Both the position numbers and the translations under genes were made by a program. The notes below the pieces were generated by a model. The model did not search any database and was not told the DNA's origin. It saw nothing but the letters and a program-made list of their open reading frames with translations. Below are positions 1 through 8,551 of a DNA stretch of 32,671 nt, piece by piece. Source of the stretch: Legionella sp. GTDB taxonomy: Bacteria; Pseudomonadota; Gammaproteobacteria; Legionellales; Legionellaceae. The stretch spans positions 1 through 32,671 of the forward strand of contig JAACPN010000018.1 in NCBI GenBank assembly GCA_009995425.1, read 5' to 3'. Position 1 is the stretch's first letter, and the number at the start of each line of letters is the position of its first letter.

Positions 1-59
1 CCTTTCATGGTGAATGGAATTACGTCATAAAGCCACAGAATATCCAGTCATAAAAGAAT

Positions 60-78
60 AGGTTATTTTTTCTAACCT
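60..78 (+). repeat. Inverted repeat just upstream of the LRR gene
   Basis: AGGTTA (60-65) and TAACCT (73-78) form a perfect 6-bp stem with a 7-base T-rich loop, ending 10 bases before the ATG at 89. The stretch between stem and start has no Shine-Dalgarno sequence. It instead reads ACCTCCT (75-81), which is identical to, not complementary to, the 16S 3' tail. The stem may influence translation of the LRR gene or may be chance. Confidence 0.35.
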
Positions 79-88
79 CCTAGGCGAC

Positions 89-1054
89 ATGAGCAAAGAA
101 AACATGACGTCGTTAGTACAAGCCTTGCCTCCTAATACAAAAACGCTTGATTTAAGCAAGAATAAACTTTGGCGACTCCAAGCACAAGGATTATGCGATA
201 TTTTAGGTGCTATGCAAACCGGTGTAACAACACTTATATTAGATGATAATGAGTTACATACGGTTCCTTATTTAGTCAGCGCATTAGAGTGCATGCCTGA
301 CCATATTCAAAAACTTTCTTTAGATCGTAATTATTGGGGTCATGTACCATTCGAGGCGTTTCTTGCTGTAATGAGCTCCATTCCAGAGCATGTGACGGCC
401 ATTTCTTTGCGTAATAATGGGTTGTCTCTCCATCCAAGTAGGTTGATGTCTGAGTTAAGAGCGCTTAAACCTGGTTGTGATTTAGATTTTTCCAACAACA
501 GACTAACGAGCGATGTCGAAAACACCATGATAGCGCTTAGTTCTACTTCTGAATATAGGGGATTAAAAGCATTAGGCAACGATCTTCTGCTAACAGTTTT
601 TACTTTTTTAATCCCTGTCAACACCACCATAAGAAATGATTTTTTTCGGATGACTGAGGCAGTCTTGAATTGGAAGCCCTCCCGCGACCCCGAAAACAAC
701 CGCATCACCAACATACCTTATGCTCGAACTGCTGAAGAAATAGATCGCGAATATGAGGTTCCTCGACCTGTCATAGCTGTTCGTCAAGAAATAGCCCAAA
801 AGATACCGCCTATCATGCCACATGATTTACAGAGTGAGATAAGGTTATTTCGGCGCCGAGCAGAACAACCTAATAGACGCATACACATGGAGATTCCACA
901 GTTTTTAATTGACCTTTTATCTCACCCGATGATACCCGTTGTCAGTGTTGTTTTATTACTCGCAGCTGCTGCAGCGATTACGGCTGGATACGTTGTGGTT
1001 GCAGGTATAGCGGCGGCTTCAGGTGCTGCATTATTAGCAGGTCACCTGAGATGA
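89..1054 (+). CDS. Leucine-rich-repeat protein with C-terminal membrane hairpin (candidate effector)
   Basis: 321 residues. Residues about 11-140 hold five leucine-rich repeats with a 27-29 residue period: LDLSKNKL (20-27), LILDDNEL (49-56), LSLDRNYW (76-83), ISLRNNGL (105-112) and LDFSNNRL (132-139). They are preceded by 'LPPNTKT / IPEHVTA'-type linkers, the repeat style known from Legionella-type LRR effectors. Residues about 160-175 (GNDLLLTVFTFL) weakly resemble the start of an F-box. Residues 281-318 are a long Ala/Val-rich hydrophobic stretch, probably one or two membrane helices, and no N-terminal signal peptide is seen. The ATG at 89 follows an in-frame stop at 59; the ATG at 104 is an alternative. 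No good ribosome binding site is visible. The gene converges on rnhB with a 12-bp gap. Role as a host-directed effector is inference. Confidence 0.82.
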   Translation: MSKENMTSLVQALPPNTKTLDLSKNKLWRLQAQGLCDILGAMQTGVTTLILDDNELHTVPYLVSALECMPDHIQKLSLDRNYWGHVPFEAFLAVMSSIPEHVTAISLRNNGLSLHPSRLMSELRALKPGCDLDFSNNRLTSDVENTMIALSSTSEYRGLKALGNDLLLTVFTFLIPVNTTIRNDFFRMTEAVLNWKPSRDPENNRITNIPYARTAEEIDREYEVPRPVIAVRQEIAQKIPPIMPHDLQSEIRLFRRRAEQPNRRIHMEIPQFLIDLLSHPMIPVVSVVLLLAAAAAITAGYVVVAGIAAASGAALLAGHLR

Positions 1055-1066
1055 TCTGCAAAACAA

Positions 1067-1651
1067 TTAGAAAAATTGCTGAGCAATGTAGGGTGTATCT
1101 CTAATACTCTGCCGAACAGGCTCAAAACTTCGTCGATGAATAGCACACGGTCCTAAGCGCTTAAGTGCTTCACGATGAAAAGCCGTTGGGTAGCCTTTAT
1201 GTTTTGCAAACCCATATTCAGGATATTGCTTATCTAACACACACATTTCATCATCACGCGCAACCTTAGCCAAAATAGACGCAGCACCAATGATATCCAC
1301 CAACGCATCACCTTTGATGATGGCTTCACACGGTAGATCAATCGCTGGGCAATACTTACCATCCACCAACACACGCGCTGGGCGTATCGATAAATTTTCA
1401 ATCGCGCGTTTCATCGCTAACAAGCTTGCTTGATGAATATTAATACGATCAATTTCTTCTGCTTCAACCCGGCCAAAAGCATAACACAACGCATGTAACA
1501 TAATGCGTTCAGATAAAATAGCCCGACGCTTGGCGCTCAAAATTTTTGAGTCAGCCATGCCTTCAATCGGCTTATAAAAAATAACAGCCGCGGCAACCAC
1601 CGCCCCCGCCAAAGGTCCTCGACCTACCTCGTCCACACCTGCCGTGTACAT
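1067..1651 (-). CDS. rnhB: Ribonuclease HII
   Basis: 194 residues, the normal family length. RNase HII cleaves the RNA strand of RNA-DNA hybrids and starts removal of ribonucleotides misincorporated in DNA; it acts in the cytoplasm. The sequence opens with [13 protein letters not shown], supplying catalytic Asp7 and Glu8. DGKY supplies Asp97 and KGDAL supplies Asp115, completing the four-carboxylate site. The conserved GYPT (153-156) and IHRRSF near the end are also typical. The reading frame extends to a TTG at 1663, but the ATG at 1651 has a GGAG ribosome binding site about 8 bases upstream and fits the family N-terminus, so it was chosen. The gene is convergent with the LRR gene and divergent from the small membrane protein. 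Confidence 0.96.
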   Translation of the reverse strand: MYTAGVDEVGRGPLAGAVVAAAVIFYKPIEGMADSKILSAKRRAILSERIMLHALCYAFGRVEAEEIDRINIHQASLLAMKRAIENLSIRPARVLVDGKYCPAIDLPCEAIIKGDALVDIIGAASILAKVARDDEMCVLDKQYPEYGFAKHKGYPTAFHREALKRLGPCAIHRRSFEPVRQSIRDTPYIAQQFF

Positions 1652-1685
1652 ACTCAACTCCAACCTGCAATTTTTTTAAAATATA

Positions 1686-1714
1686 TAGACAATTTATTAT
1701 CTATTCGATAAAGT
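1686..1714 (+). promoter_or_regulatory. Sigma-70 type promoter for the small membrane protein
   Basis: TAGACA (1686-1691), a 17-base spacer and TAAAGT (1709-1714) match the -35 and -10 consensus at 5/6 and 4/6. The start codon at 1773 lies about 50 bases downstream of the predicted transcription start. Confidence 0.45.
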
Positions 1715-1772
1715 AAGACTATCCCTGGTCATGTTTTGCAGGGCTAATTTAAACCATTACAAGGAGCGTATC

Positions 1773-2054
1773 ATGACAAACTGTAGAATAAGTCCGTTAG
1801 CCTTTGGATTATCACTCGGCGTTGTTTGGGGCTCTTCCGTTCTTCTTATGGGATTAATGGCCCATTTTTTTGAGTACGGAAAAGCGTTTGTAACCGCAAT
1901 AGGCGTAGTCTACGTTGGTTACGCGCCATCAATAACTGGAAGTGCGATTGGCGGCTTATTTGGCTTTATTGACGCCTTAGTCGGTGGCGCGCTCATTGCC
2001 TGGCTCTACAATTGCTTTGCTGGATGTTGCAAAAAGAACTCACCAAACCAATAG
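1773..2054 (+). CDS. Small integral membrane protein of the 'bacteriophage holin'-named family
   Basis: 93 residues from the ATG at 1773, which has an AAGGAG ribosome binding site at 1761-1766; an upstream in-frame extension to 1731 lacks one. Two to three hydrophobic segments are visible, with the pattern LGVVWG, YGKAF, YVGYAPS, GFIDALVGG and AWLYN, followed by a Cys/Lys tail (CCKK). This pattern recurs in short proteins of Legionella- and Coxiella-like bacteria that databases often label 'bacteriophage holin'. There is no lysin or other phage gene nearby, so the label should not be read as a lysis function. It is probably a chromosomal inner-membrane protein of unknown role. It converges on the mdfA-like gene with a 12-bp gap. 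Confidence 0.85.
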   Translation: MTNCRISPLAFGLSLGVVWGSSVLLMGLMAHFFEYGKAFVTAIGVVYVGYAPSITGSAIGGLFGFIDALVGGALIAWLYNCFAGCCKKNSPNQ

Positions 2055-2066
2055 GTTATGTTGAGA

Positions 2067-3326
2067 TTATGTTGCCGGGCGGTTTTTTTCTTTTTGAGAA
2101 AAGATATAAATACCGCCCATCATGGCGATGTAGACCACCCCAACCCCTGCACAATACGCACCAAAAATAAGATTATTATGTGATGAATACAAATGATTCA
2201 CCAACTCAATACCCACAGCCTGCAAACTCATCAACACAAGCCCCATCAGAGCAGATGCTGTACCTTTCGTAATTTCCGTTGAAAATAATGTAAAACGCGC
2301 CAACGGTGAACCCGTTAGACCAAGACCAAAAAAGTATATAATTAAGCCTGGCATAAACCAAATAAACGTATGAGCAATGCATAAAGGCAAAATAAGCATG
2401 AGTAACAACCCAGCACCGACCACAGAAGAGCCCAGCATAATCATGTGTTTTAATTCAAAATGATGGGTCAAACGATGCAACGTGATATTTCCCAGAATAA
2501 CCGCACCAAACACTGGCATCTGCCATAAACCATAATTCACTAAAGAATCACCCGATGCGGCCACAATAATGACCGGAGCAAGCCCAATCCATGCAACACA
2601 AGGCAACCCAAGCAAGCCAGCAGCAAACGATGCAAGCATAAACTTCTTGTTTTGGAGCAAGGCCATATAACGACCACCCACATCACGTAACACGAGATCA
2701 GCTCGCGGAATCATTTCACCATCACGCTTAGTCTGACCAACCGATTCAGGCATAAATTTCCACAAACCCCATAAGGTTATCGCGGCAAGTACAGCTATCA
2801 CAACAAAAATCCAACGCCAATTCCAATAGCTCACAAATACCGCACCCGCAAGTGGACCTAAAAGCGGTGCAGAAATCGATACATTCGCCATAATGGCCAT
2901 GAGACGAACAACTTCCATTTCTTCAAAAATCTCTTGAATCGTTGCGTAACCCACCACAACAATAAAACATAAACTCATGCCCTGAAAAAATCGGCCCGCT
3001 AAAAATTGATGTATATTTCCGGTACAGGCAAGCAATATCGTAAAAATAAGAAATACCCAAGCACCTGTAATCATCACCGGTCGACGACCGTAATGATCAG
3101 ACAGTGGCCCAAGAAAAATTTGCAAGGTTGAACCACCGAGCATATAAAGCATCAACGAACGTGCAACCACCGAGTCAGGCGCATGAAACGACCGAGCCAC
3201 TTGAAGCATGCCAGGCATGATCATATCGTTTGATATATACGTTAAAAATTCATACGTCACGAGAAAAATGGCATAAATAATGGCGTGTCGACGTGTGATG
3301 GCAATCAGCGGTTGTGCTTTAGACAT
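2067..3326 (-). CDS. mdfA: MdfA-type multidrug efflux transporter (MFS)
   Basis: 419 residues with the 12 hydrophobic segments of a major facilitator drug:H+ antiporter. The first helix reads YEF.TYI.NDMI.PGML, placing Glu26 and Asp34 at exactly the positions of the proton and cation-drug acidic residues of E. coli MdfA. The motif-A loop LGPLSDHYGRRPVM follows helix 2, and ANVSISAPLLGPLAGA is the motif-C region in helix 5. By family knowledge it exports lipophilic cations and some neutral drugs across the inner membrane using the proton gradient. The true substrate is not predictable. It is divergently transcribed from pdxB, and its promoter overlaps the pdxB promoter. Confidence 0.88.
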   Translation of the reverse strand: MSKAQPLIAITRRHAIIYAIFLVTYEFLTYISNDMIMPGMLQVARSFHAPDSVVARSLMLYMLGGSTLQIFLGPLSDHYGRRPVMITGAWVFLIFTILLACTGNIHQFLAGRFFQGMSLCFIVVVGYATIQEIFEEMEVVRLMAIMANVSISAPLLGPLAGAVFVSYWNWRWIFVVIAVLAAITLWGLWKFMPESVGQTKRDGEMIPRADLVLRDVGGRYMALLQNKKFMLASFAAGLLGLPCVAWIGLAPVIIVAASGDSLVNYGLWQMPVFGAVILGNITLHRLTHHFELKHMIMLGSSVVGAGLLLMLILPLCIAHTFIWFMPGLIIYFFGLGLTGSPLARFTLFSTEITKGTASALMGLVLMSLQAVGIELVNHLYSSHNNLIFGAYCAGVGVVYIAMMGGIYIFSQKEKNRPAT

Positions 3327-3353
3327 AAAATACTCAAAAAATTATAGAAATAA

Positions 3354-3382
3354 ATTATAAAAATAATAAACTTGCAGGGCAA
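3354..3382 (-). promoter_or_regulatory. Sigma-70 type promoter for the mdfA-like gene
   Basis: Read on the minus strand: TTGCCC (3382-3377), 17 bases, then a perfect TATAAT (3359-3354). Transcription would begin near 3347, giving a leader of about 20 bases before the ATG at 3326. The -35 box shares bases with the divergent pdxB promoter. Confidence 0.55.
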
Positions 3383-3401
3383 GCAAAGTGCTCAGTATAC
3401 T
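3372..3401 (+). promoter_or_regulatory. Sigma-70 type promoter for pdxB
   Basis: TTGCAG (3372-3377), an 18-base spacer and TATACT (3396-3401). If this is the promoter, transcription starts near 3408. That rules out the GTG at 3388 and supports the GTG at 3436 as the pdxB start. Confidence 0.5.
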
Positions 3402-3435
3402 CCGCACATCTTCAACAACACAATGCTTGTTTGCC

Positions 3436-4458
3436 GTGAATATTTTGGCCGATGCCTCACTCTCCCACCTCGACAGGCTTTTTCAGCCACCATTTCATCT
3501 CACCACGTATAAAAACAACGAACAATTATTAGATGCGTTGCCTTATCACGATATTTTACTCTGCCGCTCAACACTTCAAGTTACGGTCGAGTTATTGAGT
3601 AACAGCCATCTTACATGCGTTGCAACAGCAAGCAGCGGTGTAGATCATATTGATATGAATTATTTAAATAAACATCATATAAAATTATTAGACGCAAAGG
3701 GGTGTAATGCCGAGGCCGTATCTGATTACGTGCTATCAACACTCGCTTATTTAGATACGCATCACAAACTTCCTGGTATGCGTGTTGGCATCATGGGTGC
3801 GGGTGAAGTGGGTTCGCGTGTCACTGCGCGCTTACACGCTTTGGGCTTTGAAGTTTTGCTTTACGATCCTCCGAAAGCACACATCACGCCCGATTTTATG
3901 TCATGCAGCTTAGACGATTTTTCAGCGTGCGATGTGCTTTGCATGCATGCGAATTTACACAACACGCAACCCTACCCAACACAAAATTTTTTAAATGCTG
4001 AGTTTTTACACTCACTTAAACCCCACACGATCATAATAAATGCTGCACGGGGAGGCATACTTAACGAACAAGCCCTACTTAATATCAAACATCCCATCAC
4101 ATATTGCACCGATGTGTATCACGCAGAGCCTAAGATTAATCCTGAAATTATTCATCAAGCAACCTTATGCACGCCACATATCGCAGGCCATAGTATCGAG
4201 GCGAAAAGCGATGCGATTGTGCGTATAAGCCAAGCCTTACATGAGCACTTTAAGCTCAAACCCCCTGCAACGCTTACATACCCAACACTCACCTTAAACA
4301 CGCCTGATAACAGCTGGCAAACGCGGGCACTCGCACATTACAATCCCATACATGAGACCTTGAGGCTTAAACAAGCTCACGATAAATACGCTGAATTTTT
4401 GAACCTACGCCGTGCGCATCAGCATCGTCATAATTTCAGCCAATATGTAAATGATTGA
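3436..4458 (+). CDS. pdxB: Erythronate-4-phosphate dehydrogenase
   Basis: 340 residues from the GTG at 3436. PdxB oxidises 4-phospho-D-erythronate in the DXP-dependent route to pyridoxal phosphate. The start VNILADAS aligns with the family's MKILVDEN opening. The frame is open back to a GTG at 3388, but those 16 residues do not fit the family and overlap a likely promoter. GCNAEAVSDYV is the diagnostic PdxB sequence. The Rossmann loop is GAGEVG (121-126). Arg205 in NAARGG, Glu231 in HAEP and His248 in PHIAGHS form the D-2-hydroxyacid dehydrogenase catalytic triad. The C-terminal dimerisation region is recognisable (FLNLRRAHQHRHNF), but the protein is shorter than the roughly 380-residue E. 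coli enzyme. No clear ribosome binding site precedes the chosen start. Confidence 0.9.
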   Translation: MNILADASLSHLDRLFQPPFHLTTYKNNEQLLDALPYHDILLCRSTLQVTVELLSNSHLTCVATASSGVDHIDMNYLNKHHIKLLDAKGCNAEAVSDYVLSTLAYLDTHHKLPGMRVGIMGAGEVGSRVTARLHALGFEVLLYDPPKAHITPDFMSCSLDDFSACDVLCMHANLHNTQPYPTQNFLNAEFLHSLKPHTIIINAARGGILNEQALLNIKHPITYCTDVYHAEPKINPEIIHQATLCTPHIAGHSIEAKSDAIVRISQALHEHFKLKPPATLTYPTLTLNTPDNSWQTRALAHYNPIHETLRLKQAHDKYAEFLNLRRAHQHRHNFSQYVND

Positions 4459-4474
4459 AACTCGAGCATCCGGT

Positions 4475-4503
4475 TTGACGGAACCTCAGGTTTTTTATAT
4501 AGT
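4475..4503 (+). promoter_or_regulatory. Sigma-70 promoter for gltA
   Basis: TTGACG (4475-4480), exactly 17 bases and TATAGT (4498-4503) match the consensus at 5/6 and 5/6. The predicted start near 4510 leaves a leader of about 50 bases ending in an AGGAG site (4550-4554) before the ATG. Confidence 0.7.
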
Positions 4504-4559
4504 GCACAAAGCAATTCCTATTTGAAAATTCTGAAAACCTCGATGCATTAGGAGCGTCC

Positions 4560-5831
4560 ATGACACAAAAAAAAGCACAACTTATTGTCGAAGGCCATCC
4601 ACCTGTTGAACTTCCGATACAAACACCTACACTAGGCAATCCAGTGATTGATGTTCATCTGCTCAGTGCCCTAGATATGTTTACGTTTGACCCAGGGTTT
4701 GTATCCACGGCCTCCTGTGAATCTAAAATTACCTACATTGATGGAAACAACGGTATTTTACTTTATCGTGGCTATCCAATAGAGCAGCTCGCTGAGAAAA
4801 AAGATTTTCTCGACATCTGTTATTTATTGTTGAACGGCGAATTACCAAGTTCGGAAGAAAGTACTGATTTTACAAAATTAATTAATAATCACACCATGGT
4901 ACATCAACAAATGTATCAGTTTTTAAACGGTTTTCGTCGTGATGCCCACCCTATGGCTATCATGGTCGGCATTGTCGGTGCGCTTTCTGCTTTTTATCAT
5001 GATTCAACCGATCTTGCGAATCAATCCGATCGTTACACCTCAGCCATTCGCCTCATTGCTAAAATGCCAACACTTGCCGCGATGAGTTACAAATATTCCA
5101 TCGGACAGCCGTACATGTATCCTCAAAATCACATGTCCTATGCAGAAAACTTCTTAAACATGATGTTTGGTGTACCGTCTGAAAATACCACACCCGATCC
5201 TATTTTTGTTGAAGCCATGGATACGATCTTTACCTTGCATGCCGATCACGAGCAAAATGCATCCACATCAACCGTGCGGCTTGCAGGCTCAACCGGTGCA
5301 AACCCTTATGCATGTATTTCAGCGGGTATTAGTGCACTCTGGGGGCCAGCACATGGCGGCGCAAACGAAGCTTGCCTAAATATGCTTCGTGAGATTGGTG
5401 ATACGAGCCGTATCAAAGAATTTATTACGCGCGCGAAAGATAAAAACGATCCATTTCGTTTGATGGGCTTTGGTCATCGCGTTTATAAAAGCTACGATCC
5501 TCGTGCCAAAGTCATGCGTGAAACCTGTCACAAAGTTTTGAATGCAGTCGGTGCCCATGATGAGCCTTTATTCAAAATTGCGATGGAATTGGAGCGTATT
5601 GCCTTAGAAGATGAATATTTTATCGAGAAAAAACTGTATCCAAACGTCGATTTTTATTCAGGTTTGACGTTAAGTGCAATTGGTATTCCAACCAACATGT
5701 TTACCGTTATTTTTGCACTCGCTCGAACCGTGGGTTGGATGTCGCATTGGTTAGAAATGACTGCATCCAAATCAAGAATTGGGCGACCACGTCAATTATA
5801 TACCGGTGAAAAACGACGTGATCTCAGCTAA
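4560..5831 (+). CDS. gltA: Citrate synthase (type II)
   Basis: 423 residues, the size of the hexameric gram-negative type II enzyme. It condenses acetyl-CoA and oxaloacetate into citrate at the entry of the TCA cycle. The catalytic residues are visible: His265 in [10 protein letters not shown], His306 in GFGHRVYK and Asp364 in [18 protein letters not shown] near the C-terminus is the usual closing motif. The N-terminal beta-rich region includes FTFDPGF and [10 protein letters not shown], typical of type II enzymes. The AGGAG site five bases before the ATG fixes the start. It has its own promoter and is followed 49 bases later by pilC; whether the two are cotranscribed is unknown. Confidence 0.97.
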   Translation: MTQKKAQLIVEGHPPVELPIQTPTLGNPVIDVHLLSALDMFTFDPGFVSTASCESKITYIDGNNGILLYRGYPIEQLAEKKDFLDICYLLLNGELPSSEESTDFTKLINNHTMVHQQMYQFLNGFRRDAHPMAIMVGIVGALSAFYHDSTDLANQSDRYTSAIRLIAKMPTLAAMSYKYSIGQPYMYPQNHMSYAENFLNMMFGVPSENTTPDPIFVEAMDTIFTLHADHEQNASTSTVRLAGSTGANPYACISAGISALWGPAHGGANEACLNMLREIGDTSRIKEFITRAKDKNDPFRLMGFGHRVYKSYDPRAKVMRETCHKVLNAVGAHDEPLFKIAMELERIALEDEYFIEKKLYPNVDFYSGLTLSAIGIPTNMFTVIFALARTVGWMSHWLEMTASKSRIGRPRQLYTGEKRRDLS

Positions 5832-5880
5832 ATAAAGTACCAAAACTACGGTCCAACGCAAACTTTACACGGAAGCTCAC

Positions 5881-7092
5881 ATGGATTGTTACCATCGATA
5901 CCGCTGGGTCGGTGTGAATGGCTCAGGACAACCTGCTCGAGGTTGTCTTGAAGCAAAAACGCCAACACTCGCTAAAATATATCTGCATAAGCAAGGCATT
6001 ATTGCGCATAAAATTTCAAAAGAGCGACCTTTTGCCTATTTTAGGCCTTCTTCACGCATTAAATCTTCGAATATCACGCAATTTATTCGACAACTCGCCA
6101 GTCTTTTAGCTGCTCAAGTACCCCTAATTCAGGCCCTGGGGCTTTTGAGATCGGGCGAAGAAAATCCACGTATGAGACGCTTATTACACGCCATCGAGCG
6201 TGATGTTCAACAGGGCCTTTCGCTGGCAGATGCTATCTATAAACATAAACTCTATTTTAATACACTCATGTACCGCCTTATTCAGGCAGGTGAGCAATCG
6301 GGCGCATTAATTGTGCTCTTAACAAAACTCGCCGCCTATCGAGAAGAACTGCATCGCCTTCATAAAAAAATGCGTGCAACACTCACCTATCCTCTGGCTA
6401 TTTTGTTCATCGCGGCGTGCGTGACCGTGGGGCTTCTTTTATTTGTCGTACCCCAGTTCCAAGATTTATTTGATAGTTTCAACGCCCCTCTTCCGAGCTT
6501 TACACAGCATATCATCGGATTGGCCGCCTACATAAAACACGATGGACTCATCACGGTGATGCTCAGTTTAGGGGGTATTTATACCCTAACTTCATGTTAT
6601 AAAAAATTAACACGCACACGCTTAATATTAGACAAATGCATACTCAAGCTACCGCTCTTAGGATCTATCATCAAACAAGCACTGATTGCCCGTTTTGCTC
6701 ACACCCTTGCGATTCTTTTATCCGCAGGAACCCCTTTAGTTGACGCACTCGCGGCTGCGTCTAATATTGCCCATAATATCGTGTACACTCATGCAATTTT
6801 AACCGTACGTGAACATATTATTGAGGGCCATTCGCTCAAACAGTCACTCGAAGAAAGCATGATATTTCCTAACATGATGATCCAAATGGTGAGCATGGGT
6901 GAGTCATCAGGGCGACTGGAGTCGATGCTTGCTTGTATTGCAGAACAGTACGATGAAGCGCTCAGCCATACCATACAAACGCATAGCGGTTTATTTGAAC
7001 CGTTGCTCATGGCACTATTAGGCCTTTGGGTCGGCTCGCTGATTATTGCCATGTACCTACCTATTTTTCAACTAGGAGCCATTGTTTCATGA
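5881..7092 (+). CDS. pilC: Type IV pilus inner-membrane platform protein PilC
   Basis: 403 residues with two type II secretion F domains, about residues 64-187 and 267-389. Each carries the signature of a helical repeat followed by a G(E/Q)SSG-like motif (AGEQSGAL and MGESSGRL). Three hydrophobic helices match the PilC/GspF topology (about 166-192, 215-235 and 370-395). PilC is the membrane platform that couples the PilB/PilT ATPases to pilin assembly. The N-terminus (RYRWVGVNGSG, then AKIYLHKQGI) is the standard cytoplasmic opening. A GGAAG site lies just before the ATG. The stop overlaps the pilD start (ATGA), so translation is coupled. The usual upstream partner pilB is absent; gltA takes its place. 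Confidence 0.94.
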   Translation: MDCYHRYRWVGVNGSGQPARGCLEAKTPTLAKIYLHKQGIIAHKISKERPFAYFRPSSRIKSSNITQFIRQLASLLAAQVPLIQALGLLRSGEENPRMRRLLHAIERDVQQGLSLADAIYKHKLYFNTLMYRLIQAGEQSGALIVLLTKLAAYREELHRLHKKMRATLTYPLAILFIAACVTVGLLLFVVPQFQDLFDSFNAPLPSFTQHIIGLAAYIKHDGLITVMLSLGGIYTLTSCYKKLTRTRLILDKCILKLPLLGSIIKQALIARFAHTLAILLSAGTPLVDALAAASNIAHNIVYTHAILTVREHIIEGHSLKQSLEESMIFPNMMIQMVSMGESSGRLESMLACIAEQYDEALSHTIQTHSGLFEPLLMALLGLWVGSLIIAMYLPIFQLGAIVS

Positions 7093-7967
7093 TGTATTAT
7101 CTAGGAGAGTTCATCGCTCGCTACCCCACCGCAGGCTATGTTTGCCTTGGGTTATTGACACTGCTTGTTGGAAGTTTTTTAAACGTTGTTATTTATCGAC
7201 TCCCCCGCATGCTAGAGCATACCTGGAAAAATGAGTGCCGTGCTTTATTAAATCCCACATACTCTATTCCCAGCAATACCCCAAAATTTAATCTTTGCTT
7301 TCCTCGCTCAACATGCCCCTCATGCGATCAAGTCATTCCTGCCTGGCATAATATTCCCATTTTGAGTTTTATCATTTTAAGAGGTCGTTGTTGTTTTTGT
7401 AAACAACCAATTTCCTGGCAATATCCATGGGTCGAGCTAACATGCCTTGTACTCTCGGTATTTGCTGCATACCACATGGGTTTTTTACTGATTTTAATTT
7501 ATTCTCTTGTATTTATTTGGATACTGATATGCATGACGGTGATTGATTTAAAGCATCAAATTTTACCCGACTCACTGACGCTAGGTTTATTATGGCTGGG
7601 TTTACTTGCAAACCTTCACGGGCTAATAACACCGCTTCCCGATGCTGTCTTAGGTGCTGCATGTGGATACATCATACTATGGCTTGTCATGAAAATTTTT
7701 TATTGCATCACAGGAAAAATCGGCATGGGGCACGGTGATTTTAAATTACTCGCCGCCTTGGGTGCATGGTTTGGCTGGATTAAGCTACCACTTATCTTAT
7801 TGATTGCCTCTCTGTTTGGTGCTGTTGTCGGCATGATTTATCTCAAAACAACCCATCAGTCCAAAGAAACCCCCATACCTTTTGGGCCTTTTTTATGCTT
7901 TTCAGGCATCATTACTTTATTTTGGGGGGAGATGATCTTAGCGACCTATTTACGTATATTATTTTAA
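7089..7967 (+). CDS. pilD: Prepilin leader peptidase / N-methyltransferase PilD
   Basis: 292 residues. PilD cleaves the leader from type IV prepilins and type II secretion pseudopilins at the inner membrane and methylates the new N-terminus. Two CxxC pairs (76/79 and 101/104) form the zinc-binding loop of the methyltransferase domain, and GSFLNVVIYRLP near the start is the family signature. The aspartyl protease residues are Asp153 in VIDLKHQILPDS and Asp217 in GMGHGDFKLLAALG. About eight membrane segments follow the expected topology. The ATG at 7089 overlaps the pilC stop and has AGGAG ten bases upstream; a longer open frame from 7026 is not needed. The gene ends five bases before a convergent membrane protein gene. 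Confidence 0.95.
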   Translation: MMYYLGEFIARYPTAGYVCLGLLTLLVGSFLNVVIYRLPRMLEHTWKNECRALLNPTYSIPSNTPKFNLCFPRSTCPSCDQVIPAWHNIPILSFIILRGRCCFCKQPISWQYPWVELTCLVLSVFAAYHMGFLLILIYSLVFIWILICMTVIDLKHQILPDSLTLGLLWLGLLANLHGLITPLPDAVLGAACGYIILWLVMKIFYCITGKIGMGHGDFKLLAALGAWFGWIKLPLILLIASLFGAVVGMIYLKTTHQSKETPIPFGPFLCFSGIITLFWGEMILATYLRILF

Positions 7968-7971
7968 CAAA

Positions 7972-8439
7972 TTACCCGGGTGGTGGCGATGATATCAACA
8001 ATTGCATGGCATTCATAAAAATAAAAATAAACGCAGCAATACCGGCTATTTTAAGCAGTAGTATCAGTGAGTTTTTAATTTCGTCATTCATTTTTTCTGA
8101 TGTTTGATGCGATACGACGTCATCTAATGCTTGCTTTTCAACGCCCTGCTCTCGCTCAAGCTTCATTTTATTAAAGCGTCGAGAAATTAAATACGTAACA
8201 ACACCAAAAAAAATACCCGGCAACACAAACAATCGCGCCACCGAAATAAAAGCCCATCCATACGTTGTATGGAACGTCACCTGCATCCAAAGAACAAAGT
8301 TGAGTATAAAATCGGGCACGGTGTATTGCCAACCAAACCAGGCTGCGGGCATTAAATAAAAACCAAATGGTGTTAAAAAAAGGCTTAACGTCAGCGAAAA
8401 TAACCCTCCAAAAAACAATTTGTCTTCTTTTTTCATCAT
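7972..8439 (-). CDS. Unrecognised integral membrane protein
   Basis: 155 residues, not recognised. Four hydrophobic segments are visible at about 9-29, 43-56, 61-83 and 125-147. A polar, Lys/Glu-rich loop lies at about 88-122, and a short SSPPPG tail follows. Bulky aromatic residues are frequent (Trp, Phe, Tyr) in the first half. The ATG at 8439 is followed directly by a second ATG and has an AGGA site about seven bases upstream. It converges with pilD with only four bases between stop codons. Nothing in the sequence ties it to pilus assembly; position alone is no evidence. Confidence 0.75.
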   Translation of the reverse strand: MMKKEDKLFFGGLFSLTLSLFLTPFGFYLMPAAWFGWQYTVPDFILNFVLWMQVTFHTTYGWAFISVARLFVLPGIFFGVVTYLISRRFNKMKLEREQGVEKQALDDVVSHQTSEKMNDEIKNSLILLLKIAGIAAFIFIFMNAMQLLISSPPPG

Positions 8440-8512
8440 TTACTCATCCTAGAGCATTCTCACATCCGTAATATTTAGAATAACATAACAAACACAAAGT
8501 AGCTTGCCAAAA

Positions 8513-8551
8513 ATAAAATTTAGAAATAAAATTTAGAAATAAAATTTAGAT
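8513..8551. repeat. Three tandem 13-base units at a gene end
   Basis: ATAAAATTTAGAA is repeated at 8513-8525 and 8526-8538 without change, and at 8539-8551 with one final-base difference. The third unit supplies the TAA stop codon (8546-8548, minus strand) of the neighbouring 142-residue gene. The array probably arose by slippage and could vary between strains. Confidence 0.85.

Noticed and set aside
1773-2054. Evidence of a prophage from the holin-like gene
   Set aside because: No lysin, integrase, capsid or tail gene nearby; the family occurs as a lone chromosomal gene.
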